Assembly: GCF_000003195.3 (NCBI RefSeq)
Contig: NC_012873.2
Coordinates: 5,851,894 to 5,915,893 of the forward strand
Source of the DNA: Sorghum bicolor
Lineage: Eukaryota > Streptophyta > Magnoliopsida > Poales > Poaceae
DNA length: 64,000 bases
Direction: 5' to 3'
Below, piece after piece: positions 54,980 to 64,000 of the stretch; position 1 is the stretch's first letter, and each line of letters begins with the position of its first letter. The notes beneath the pieces are model-generated. The model was not told the DNA's origin, made no database searches, and worked only from the letters and a program-made list of their open reading frames with translations. A program made the position numbers and the translations under genes.

Positions 54980-56030
54980 TGGGGGCGGATTCGTGTTTAT
55001 ACCTGGGGCTGGGAGCCTGGGACTGCGATTGCCATTGTGCGCGCGGGGGGCAGCTTGCAGGCGAGAAGCCGAGAACAGAGGAGGAAGAGACGCTGTCTTG
55101 GGCCATCCCGTGAGCCTCGTACTGGACCACCTTCCTGGCACACATGTCGACGCCGAAGAGGTAGCCGTCGAGGAAGCAGTACAGGACGTCGGTGTTGATG
55201 GGGTGGATGAGCGCGACGACGGGTTCCTTGTGCGGTAGCCCCGTGGGCCGTGGCCTTGTAGGTGGTGTCTGCTCAGATGTCGGCGATGGACGCCTGGTAG
55301 TCGAGCGTCCAGTCGGTCGTCTCCGGGTTGGCGAGCGTCGTGCGCGCGGTGACGGTGGGCGCGGTGCCGTGGCGGGCGGGGGCGATGTGGACGCAGCGAA
55401 AGCTGTCGTTGCTGAGCTGCACGACGCGGTGGGAGGCGATCATTCTCTCGGAGCAGTAGTAGCAGGAGCAGCGTGAAGCAGCGTCAGCGTCATCGTCGTC
55501 CCTGGGCCTGGGGAAGTGGGGAGTGGGCGAAGGGGTCACAGGCGAGGATCGAGTCCCGCGGCGGTGTCGACCCATGCCGCTGTGGGAGACGACGTCGTCG
55601 AAATTCTAGATCCAGTGCGGGAGCGGGCTGCGGACGGCCTTGGTGAGTGGTGACCTAGGCGCCGGTGTGGGACGAGAAGCAGTGGAGCGTGGCCCGGGCG
55701 ACACCGACGATGGACTAGAACTCGACGACCATGGAGCCGGCGGCGGCATCAGGGCCGGGGCGGCGATGACGCCGAGGCAGGCGGCGCAGAAGATGTCGTC
55801 GTGGGCGAGGAGGCGGTGGGCGGTGGCGGAGGCGAGGTAGGGGACGGCGTAGTCCGGCTTGGGGATGTAGCTGATGGTGAAGGTGCGCTCGACGCCGTCG
55901 AGGCCACGGTGGACGCGCTCCGTGGCGGGGGCCTGCGGAGAGGGGCAGAGGCGTGATGGCGAGGAGGACGCCCGACCGCCCGAGGGCCGAGGGGTCGGCG
56001 GCGTGGACGTGCGGGAGCGAGTATTTGCAT
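54980..56030 (-). pseudogene. Broken DUF1618 gene
   Basis: Minus-strand pieces in shifting frames resemble DUF1618: SYIPKPDYAVPYLASATAHR, TKAVRSPLPHWI followed by a stop and NFDDVVSHSG, RVVQLSNDSFRCVHIAPARH, TTDWTLDYQASIADI followed by a stop and ADTTYKATA, then CARKVVQYEAHGMAQ. The last piece is followed by a GTATAA donor where the intact gene has GTATGT. At least two in-frame stops replace Trp codons, and several frame changes occur. The N-terminus is lost at the MITE cluster at 56.03 kb. It is a decayed relative of the 49.3-kb gene rather than a recent copy. Confidence 0.78.
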
Positions 56031-56096
56031 TTCGGGCTTGTTTACTTCCGAAAGGCTTTTTTTTTTTTTTTTGAAACGGTAGCACTTTTGTTTTTA

Positions 56097-56338
56097 GGCC
56101 TTGTTTAGTTCTAAAAAATTTTATAAAATTTTTCAGATTCCTCGTCACATCAAATCTTTAAACGCATGCATGAAGTATTAAATATAGATGAAAATAAAAA
56201 CTAAATGCACAGTTTGGTCGGAATTGACGAGACGAATCTTTTGAGTCTAGTTAGTACATGATTGGATAACATTTGTCAAATACAAACGAAAGTGGTACTA
56301 TTCCTATTTTGCAAAAATTTTTGGAACTAAACAAGGCC
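56097..56338. mobile_element. Inner MITE 1 (same family), TTA target duplication
   Basis: GGCCTTGTTTAGTTC to GGAACTAAACAAGGCC, flanked by TTA (56094-56096, 56339-56341) inside the outer element. Confidence 0.9.
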
Positions 56339-56506
56339 TTATTTGATAAATATTGTCTAATATGGAGTAACTAAGCTTAAAAGATTAATCTCGTGATTTA
56401 CAAGTAAACTGTGCAATTAGTTTTTATTTTCATCTATATTTAGTGCTTCATGCATGTGTTGCAAGATTCGATATGACGGGAAATCTTAAAAAGTTTTTGG
56501 TTTTTG

Positions 56507-56749
56507 GGTATTGTTTAGTTCCCAAAATTTTTTGCAAAATTTCTCAGATTTCCTGTCACATCAAATCTTTAGACGTATGCATGGAGTATTAAATATAGAC
56601 GAAAATAAAAACTAATTGCACAGTTTGGTCGGAATTGACGAGACGAATCTTTTAAGCCTAGTTAGTTCGTGATTGGACAATATTTGTCAAATACAAACGA
56701 AAGTGATACTATTCTTATTTTACAAAATTTTTTGAAACTAAACAAGGCC
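56507..56749. mobile_element. Inner MITE 2 (same family), TTG target duplication
   Basis: GGTATTGTTTAGTTCCC to GAAACTAAACAAGGCC, flanked by TTG on both sides within the right part of the outer element. Confidence 0.85.
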
Positions 56750-56793
56750 TTGGTGGCAACTAAACAAGACCGTCGCCACGACGCCGAGGCATG

Positions 56794-56989
56794 AGAGCAC
56801 TCACAATGCAAACTCTATTACAGAGTCTAAATTATTTATTACCTCAAACAATGTGGATCTAGAGTTTAAATAAGATTTAGAATCTTATTTTTCTACCTCT
56901 TTTTTCAATAAATATACTGTCACATACTATACATAATATGTAATTAATTGTCTTAAACTCTACGATAAAATCTTGTATTGCGAGTGCCC
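56794..56989. mobile_element. MITE, diverged relative of the 16404 element
   Basis: GAGCACTCACAATGCAAACT to TGTATTGCGAGTGCCC. The interior (ATTTATTACCTC, ATAATATGTAATTAATTGTC) matches 16404-16609. Confidence 0.82.
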
Positions 56990-57515
56990 CGACCTAGAGA
57001 CTGGGGAAGTGGAGAGGAGCCGTGGCGGTGGAGTCGAGACCTCATGCTGGGCGGTCAAGGTGTCTGCCACTGCCATTGCCATGGGGTCCGTCCTTCACAC
57101 TGAAGCAAGGGCAGAGCAGGAGCCATGGAGCTTGATTAAAACTTCTTAGTGAGAAAATACTAATGATACAATATGCCTTTTTCTTTTCTACAAGGCCACC
57201 TTTCATTAAGATATTTGACTTTTATGTTACGTACAATGAGTTCTAAGATTCCTTTAAGGCAAGTAAATTGGTTGATAACAATGTAATGGCCTCAGAGTTA
57301 CAAGTTTAATCGTAACCAACTTGAATTGTTTGAAAAGAAAAAAAACAAGAGTTCTACTGTAATGATACAATACATATGACTTTCCATTTGATACTGAATC
57401 TTGAAACTTTTTCCTTGTTTTTTTTTTCACTTTTTTATGTGTGTCAGGCAGGACTACCTGAATGTGGATCCAAATTCTTTCAATTATGATAAGACTGGCA
57501 TGAAACATTACACCA
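56990..57515. other. Spacer
   Basis: No gene or clear repeat identified. Confidence 0.45.
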
Positions 57516-57747
57516 GGCCTTGTTTAGTTGACAAAAACTTTGGTTTTTGGCTACTATAGCATTTTCGTTTTTATTTGACAAACATTGTCTAATCATAGAG
57601 TAACTAGGCTCAAAAGATTCATCTCACAAATTACAGGTAAACTGTGCAATTAATTTTTATTGTTATCTATATTTAATACTCCATGCATGCGACCAAAGAT
57701 TCGATGTGACGGGAAATCTTAAAAATTTTTGCGAACTAAACAAGGCC
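57516..57747. mobile_element. GGCCTTGTTTAGTT-family MITE
   Basis: GGCCTTGTTTAGTTGAC to GCGAACTAAACAAGGCC, 232 bp; its core CATGCATGCGACCAAAGATT is the same subtype as 40744. Confidence 0.88.
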
Positions 57748-58270
57748 CAAGATAAACGAAAATGGACTCTGGTCAAGATGAATCTGGTATGTGAGTTGTA
57801 TGTACATTGGTCTTGTTCACTTAAGCTTATCTGCTGACCAATCATTTAATAATGTTTTTTTCTCAATAAATTAACGAAAATAGTACTTTCAGCCATGATT
57901 CTTTTAGGTAACTTCGATCATCTATCTTCTATTTCAATGTTGAAGGTATACGAGTACAAATTTGCCTTCCCTATGTAGGTTGCCTAAAAAACTGAGTACT
58001 GTCAATGGCCGGGCTGTGTTTCCTAGGGATGAACATCAAATTCAGCTGATATAAGTAAAGGAATAAGTAAACATCTTGGATTGATATTAGATTGTTGGGA
58101 GTGACCCTTTGTGAACTCCTTTTTTTAAAAAGAATTTGTGCAGTATTAACACATAATTGCCATCATTGTTGAGTTTGATGCCACTTGGATTGTTCTTTGA
58201 TCGTCAATCGAAATCTGCATCAACATTTCAGTTTCAACCATTCAACTTTGTCTTTTACTCTTTCATTTTC
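57748..58270. other. Spacer
   Basis: No gene or delimited repeat found. Confidence 0.45.
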
Positions 58271-58279
58271 AGATTCAAT

Positions 58280-59616
58280 GAGCAAAATCCACCGCCGGTC
58301 CCTGAACTTGGTTGGCGGTGTCATCTAGGTCCCTAAACTTCTAAAGTGATATCTATGAGTCTATAAACTTGACATACGGTGTCATCTAGATCCCTGAACT
58401 TTCAAGATAATCACCGCATGTCCTTAAACTTGGCCGATGATGTCATTTCAGTCTCTGAACTTTCAAGATGATGACTGCAGGTCCCTAAACTTGGCAAGCG
58501 GTATCATCCTTGTCCAAATATGATCTAACCTACTCTATAAGTTGTTATGTGTCAATTAATTAAGCATTATTTATCTAATATTTATCAGAAAATATAAATT
58601 ATATAAAATAACTTATATCAATAAAAAATAAATTAAAGTGTTAAAATAATTTACACCAACAAATATATTAGGTTTAAATTGAAGTATAAAAATAGTAAAA
58701 TTAATTAAATATTTATGTATCATTGATAGTATTACAAAATAATATTAAACTTCCTATATATAGTATTAAAAGTTTTCTCTATTAGAAGTTACTTCTAATT
58801 TTAGTATTATTTTTAAAATTTTAATAGTATTATTATAGAAGTAACTTTCTCTGTTATTAATACTATCACATTATTATTAAATATTTTAATACCATAATAC
58901 TACTATTAAAAGTTTTAATACTATAATACTACTATTAAAGGTTAACTTTTCTCTGTTATTAATACTGTCACATTATTATTAAATATTTTAATACCGTAAT
59001 ACTACTATTAAAGTTTTAATACTATAATACTACTATTAAATGTTACTTCTATAATAACATTATTAAATGTTTTAAAATAATACTAAAATTAGCAGTAACT
59101 TTTAATAGAGAAAACTTTTAATACTATAGGAATTTTAATATTATTTTGTAATACTATCAATGATACATAAATATTTAATTATTTTTACTATTTTTATACT
59201 TTAGTTTAAACCTAATATATTTGTTATTGTAAATTAGTTTAATACTTTAATTTGTTTTTATTCATGTAAATTATTTTTATATAATTTATATTTTTCCTGA
59301 TAAATATGAGATAAATAATGATTGATTAATTGACATATGTTGGATTCACGTTAGCTTATACAGTAGGTTAGACTATGTTTGGATAGGGATGATACCGCTT
59401 GCTAAGTTTAGAGACTTGTGGTGATCACTTTGAAAGTTCAGGGACTAGAATGACATCACCGGCCAAGTTTAGGGACCTGTGGTGATTATCTTGAAAGTTC
59501 AGGAATTTAGATGACACAGTTTGCCAAATTTATAGACTTACAGATATCACTTTAGAAGTTTAGGGACCTAGATGACACCGCCGGCCAAGTTCAAGGACCG
59601 GCGGTGGATTTTACTC
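58280..59616. mobile_element. Mutator-like foldback element, 1.34 kb, 9-bp target duplication
   Basis: It starts GAGCAAAATCCACCGCCGG and ends with the complement of GAGTAAAATCCACCGCCGG. The arms are complementary for several hundred bases (repeated GGTCCCTAAACTT / AAGTTTAGGGACC motifs), so nearly the whole element can fold into one hairpin around an AT-rich loop with internal TAATACTACTATTAAA repeats. The 9-bp direct repeat AGATTCAAT flanks it (58271-58279 and 59617-59625), as for Mutator-like elements. No transposase. Confidence 0.88.
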
Positions 59617-59689
59617 AGATTCAATTCATGAAAGACAACAAGTGTACAGGAAGCCACCACAGTACCTGCGGTAGCTTTCTTTTGCTAAC

Positions 59690-59860
59690 ATACGCCATTG
59701 GGCCAAATTTCCATGGGCCTTACCATGCCTCCCTTCCACAAGAGCCCAAAAATTAGAATCTGTAAATGGCTGCAGAACTCGTCGCCCCGTCAGAGTCGTT
59801 TAACGCCGGTTTCCGCCGCGTCAGTCCGCCGCCGCGGCTAACCGTCGCTGCCGTGTCATG
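59690..59860. repeat. Dispersed duplication (partner at 46765-46930)
   Basis: CATTGGGCCAAATTTCCATG, CACAAGAGCCCAAAAATTAG and the CCGCGTCAGTCCGCCGCCGC block match 46.77 kb. The GC-rich end resembles the 5' end of a gene, but none follows. Confidence 0.8.
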
Positions 59861-61087
59861 TCGGCGGCTGCTCTGCGAGTGAGGTGCCATTGCTCTCCAC
59901 CATCCCTCGACGGTCGATGCCAACGCGCGTGAGCTAGTCCCTACTCGACTCGTCTGCCGCCACCGTCGTCATGGGCCCGACAACTCGTCCGCCGGTGCCG
60001 TACCGGCACCTCTCCTCATCTCTTGCTCCGCCCATGAGATGCACAGGTGCGGACTCCATATCTACTACGCTAACAAATAGAATACGTACTAGTTATCTTG
60101 TTTTCAGTTCCCGTGCGAGTAGATTCAGAGCAGCATCAGATTTCAGTAGCGCCCTTAGTGAAATTGTAGGGTTACATAAATACATACTAGTATTAAGATC
60201 CCAACTCCTGAGAAATAATGCCACTGGTAAAAAAAAACTTCCTCAAGTAGATAGACGCATGGACATCTTAATCGTGCAAAGATGCAGTTGTGAATTGCTG
60301 ACCCCAATCATGGACATGATTTTTGGCAATGAACTTTGATAAATTACCTGTTTAACTGGTTATCCATCTGGACATCTTGTGCCTATGGAGTCACTGCTGA
60401 TTTTCAGGGCACAAACTTGAGAGGCTATTTGCTTATGATTTGCCATTGCCACTTTTTAGGCTTCTCATCCAAAATGCACCAACCCGCAGGAGTCAAGAGT
60501 CGAAATGTATTTTTGACGCACCAACAGCTTAAATACAGTTCATTCAGAGTGTAGTGATACTTGCATATTCAGATTTAAACCCAGAAACTACAATTAATAC
60601 ATGGAAACATAACTTCTCCTTAGATACTGTTTTCTGTGTTACTTATTTTCTTGTTGGTGTCCCTTCTGCTACCTGGGATACTCAGTTTGTGGTTTAAAAA
60701 ATTTACTTATTTGCTTAGCAAGTAGGCTTCATAATTTCAAAAGTCACAGAATGATAAGAATTCAACCTTGTACATGTCCTCTCTTTTGCGATCACGCCCG
60801 TCCCCTAGGGCATGTATTTCATTAAGCAGAAAATTGTACATGTCCTCTCATATAACCTGATCTTTGCATCACTGCAATACATATGAAATAGCACTACTGA
60901 GGAACTACAACTTTTACACATTGCTAGGTGCTGAACTAGTGATATCACGATGGTAAAGGGGGAAAAAAAAACCTTCAGTCGTCTGTCGAGCATTCTTGCT
61001 TGCCTGTTTATTGCAAATCAGCGACTTATTTGAACGGGGCTGCAAATTTGGAAAGTAGTGCCTAGTTATCATGCAAAATGCAAAATC
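59861..61087. other. Spacer downstream of the ABC transporter pseudogene
   Basis: No gene called. A 122-codon frame at 59971-60339 and a 72-codon frame after it have no family resemblance. 60780-61080 is probably ancestral 3' flank of the transporter. Confidence 0.4.
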
Positions 61088-63442
61088 TCAGTGATGGTCG
61101 CTTCCTTCTTGCAAATTAACCAGTCCAAAGTATGTTCCAGCATGACCCTTGGCCATGAGGGATGCATGTGTACCTGTCTCCACGACAATTCCTTTCTCAA
61201 GCACGGTGATCTGATCACAGTTCTGGATAGTGCTTAGCCTATGTGCCACAACTACACTAGTCCTGCCAATTGATACTCAGTCCAATGCTTCTTGCACCAC
61301 CTTCTCTGACTGGCTGTCCAGTGCACTTGTAGCTGCTTCATCCAGTAGCAAGATAGCAGGGTTCTTCAAGATTGCACAGGCAATTGCAATACGCTGCTTC
61401 TGACCTCCTGACAGCTGAACACCCCGCTCACCACACCATGTGTTATATCCTTCCTTTAGGTTGCTAATAAAGTCATGTGCATTGGCGGACCTTGCTGCAT
61501 TCTCAATTTCTGCCTCACTTGCTCTTTCTGTTCCATACATAATGTTCTCTCTAATGGTACCTGCAAATAATGTTGGCTCCTGGCTGACTAGGCCAATGTG
61601 CCGTCACAGGGCTCGGAGATTGTATGTTTTGATGTCTCTACCATCGACCTCTACCACCCCCTTTAGTGGCTCGTAGAACCGCTCTATAAGTCCAATGATT
61701 GTTGATTTGCCTGAGCCACTTTGCCCAACAAGGGCTGTCGACATGCCTGGCTGTATGCTTAAGTTGAATCTTTGAAGATGACCACATTTGGCCTTGATGG
61801 GTATGCAAAATCAACTTCTTTAATGTTGACCTCACCCATGAGTTTCTCTGGTTTGTGTCCCTCAGGGCTGTCAGGGTTAATTTCTGATTCCCGGTCAAGA
61901 ATAGCAAACACTGAAGCTACTGCATCAGCACCCTTAGCAAGGTCTGTTGTCACGCTACCTGCATCTGCAATTACACGTCCTGTGCCTACTAGAATTGTGA
62001 AGGTTTGGTAGAGGGCCTTAGCAGTAATGTGATGTTCAACAATGAGCTTGCCACCATACCAGAAGTCGAGGGCTGTAGTGCATCTCAAAAGACTCATGGA
62101 CGTGCCGAGGCCAAGACCAGCAAACCATGATTGCCGAATGCTTTCATTGTGTGGTCCATCCTGTGCTTGGTCAAAGAGGCGCAAGATGCGTTCCTGGGAT
62201 GAGAAAGCAGTGATGGTGCGAAGATTAGAGACAGCCTCAATTGCTAGCTTACTACATTCAGATTGTGCCTGTATAGATTGCTTTGACATGGTCTTTAGTA
62301 AGACACGACGGGCATAGAAGCAGATGATGATAAGAGGCTGGACTGCTATCATCACAAGGGCCAAACGCCAGGCAATTATCAGACCCATGATACAGGCAAT
62401 GAGAACCGCAAAAATTGTTTGTATCACCAGAGACATCCTATTCCTATCACCCACTAGTGACCTCACCTACAGCACAAATATTATGTCCTGTAAGTTACTC
62501 TTGTTTTCTATATACTCATAAGCTTCAATCAAAATATTTATACTTACAACATTGGTGTCCTTGGCAAGCTGTGAGCATATGACACCACTTGAGTTATCAT
62601 CATGATCAAACCACCCAATCTCGAAAGTGAGAATTTTCTCAAGCATATATTCCCTAATTCTCTTGGTAAGGCATTCTCCCATAGCATCAAAGTTGTAATG
62701 CTGCCCAATATTGATCAGGAATGTGAGCACTGCAAGGGCGGCAAAGAAAAGTGCATGTGTCCTTGTTTTGTCCTTGATCTCTTCATGATCTGTCAAGAAG
62801 TAGATAGAGATCATGCTGACCATGGCGTATGAGTACGCAGGTTGTATGCCGCCAAACACGATTGCACTAGAGCCTCCTATCAGTGCCTGCCTCCACTCTG
62901 GTGCATTAAGCATAAGTAGCCTTCTAAAAAATGGCACGGGTATCTTTCGTTTGTCTATGTCGTAGTCATCTTTTGCATTGTCCGCTGACCTCCTTGAGCT
63001 TGAGCAGCAAGTTGCAGAGAGTCTCCTTCTCACATTGTGGCTGCTGTATTGTCCCATATTAGATGTACTTTCAGTTCCACTGACCTCTGTAGCCTCCCTT
63101 GAATATCTGGTTTGTTGAAGTTGGACAAGAGATGAGTAGAGACCATTCTCATTTGCAGTGAGCTCATCATGGGAGCCCAACTCCACAAACCACGATGTCA
63201 CCAGACTTCATGGCAGCAATCAAATGAGCATTTCGGACGGTGGAGAGCCGATGTGCAATGACAATAGTAGTTGGGCCCAGGGAGGCCAGGTCAAGCGCCT
63301 CCTGTACAACATGCTCTGAGTTAGTGTCCAATGCACGGGTGGCTTCATCAAGGAGGAGGATCTTGGGTGACTTTATGATTGCTCTGGCAATTGCAATCCT
63401 TTGTTTCTGCCCTCCAGACATGTGGACACCATGCTCACCCAC
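61088..63442 (-). pseudogene. ABCB-type (MDR/P-glycoprotein) ABC transporter, 3' part, inactivated
   Basis: Two exon-like blocks are visible (63442-62548, 62466-61088) with a good GT-AG intron between. The first starts [20 protein letters not shown] (signature of NBD1) with Walker B ILLLDEAT, then the linker and first helices of TMD2. The second continues TMD2 ([17 protein letters not shown]) into NBD2 with Walker [15 protein letters not shown] and Walker B ILLLDEA. It is broken: a frame change near 63185-63200 after MKSGDIV, a lost base near 61766 (FKD then shift), stop codons at 61604-61606 and 61277-61279 where the family has Arg, and Arg to Cys in IAIARAI of NBD2. A full gene would have exported amphipathic substrates across a membrane. 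Upstream exons lie beyond 63.45 kb, partly outside the window. Confidence 0.88.
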
Positions 63443-64000
63443 CTGTTTTTTGTTCCAGACATGGTTAGTGTCAGATTACTAAAGGATGGCTTACATTTCA
63501 TAAAGAAAAACTTAGTTCCAAGGTCATTGATTTAGGCAATTTCAATAGATCAAAACGAAACAGTTTCTCGACGAGCCAACACCTGTAAAAGTCTATAATT
63601 TTGTGTGACAAATTACTAAGGATGGCATACATTTTGTAGAATTAGAGAAAATTCTAGTTCCAAGGTCATTGATTTGGGCTATTTCAACTGATTATTAAAA
63701 TGATACAGTTTTTTTTTGATGAGCTAACACCTGTTAGTCTGTAACTTCGTGTTTCAAAAAACATAATTCAAGTTTGCTGTAGTAAGTAGATAAGGAATTG
63801 AGCATTACTTTCATCTGAAAATTTTCCTTTGTATGTCTCCCTCTTTTTTGTGTTTTATAAAAACTTGCTTATAGCAGCTAACATCTACATTACATAATCA
63901 ACAACTGTTATAAACTGCGAACTGTTCGTTTCAAAAAAAAAACTGCGAACTGGTCAAGACCTCCCCTGGTTAGAAATTCAGAATAATATATATCTGGCAT
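63443..64000. other. Intron-like DNA of the ABC pseudogene with a tandem duplication
   Basis: An acceptor (AACAG before GTGGGTGAGC) marks 63442 as an exon start, so this is intronic. Two units of about 135 bp (about 63473-63595 and 63607-63745) share GGATGGC-TACATTT, TTCCAAGGTCATTGATTT and GAGC-AACACCTGT. No upstream exon is seen before the window end. Confidence 0.6.

Larger units (their letters stand above)
56034..56771. mobile_element. Outer GGCCTTGTTTAGTT-family MITE containing two inner ones
   Basis: Outer segments are 56034-56096 (GGCTTGTTTACTTCCG to TAGCACTTTTG), 56342-56506 (TTTGATAAATATTGTCTAAT to AGTTTTTGGTTTTTG) and 56750-56771 (GGCAACTAAACAAGACC). Together they rebuild one family member of about 240 bp. 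Confidence 0.85.

Overview
The window is nuclear DNA from a grass, most likely an Andropogoneae species close to Sorghum. The evidence is the GC-rich first exons, the grass-type gene content (GDSL lipase, DUF1618, RIN4-like, EAR-type ERF), and a very high load of short inverted-repeat elements beginning GGCCTTGTTTAGTT, a family I associate with sorghum and its relatives. The species is inferred; no search was run.

Layout. 1-7.5 kb is repeat-dominated: a decayed trehalose-phosphate-synthase (TPS) fragment in a chimeric repeat, a tRNA-type SINE, a Tourist-like MITE and an hAT-like element with a perfect 8-bp target duplication. 7.6-8.0 kb holds a small two-exon gene with its own TATA box. 8.5-9.1 kb is a truncated Copia element. 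11.6-12.3 kb is a clean three-exon Mediator subunit 11 gene (minus strand). 15.0-19.9 kb is an intact three-exon GDSL esterase/lipase whose 3.6-kb first intron is packed with MITEs, a TPS fragment and a decayed copy of the gene's own exon 1. 20-28.4 kb is a mosaic of more pieces of that GDSL/TPS repeat, a LINE remnant and a segmental duplication (22.84-24.26 and 26.69-28.41 kb). Each copy of the duplication carries a two-exon defensin-like cysteine-rich peptide gene, intact in the first copy and broken in the second. 28.5-31.0 kb is a RIN4-like immune regulator. 36.4-37.1 kb is an intronless ERF repressor with an EAR motif. 37.5-49 kb is MITE-rich intergenic DNA. 49.3-50.4 kb is a DUF1618 gene, and 55-56 kb a broken relative of it. 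Between these two lies a 5'-truncated LINE flanked by direct repeats of about 380 bp. 56.0-56.8 kb is a MITE containing two more MITEs of the same family. 58.3-59.6 kb is a long foldback Mutator-like element with a 9-bp target duplication. 61.1 kb to beyond 63.4 kb is the 3' part of an ABCB (MDR-type) transporter pseudogene.

Intact protein-coding genes I would defend: MED11, GDSL lipase, the defensin-like peptide, RIN4-like, ERF repressor and DUF1618 protein (last exon not located), plus the small gene at 7.6 kb with less certainty. There is no operon logic here; the genes are independent plant loci. The main theme is genome remodelling: gene-fragment capture, local and segmental duplication, and nested small transposons, several of which can be dated relative to each other from empty and filled sites inside the window.
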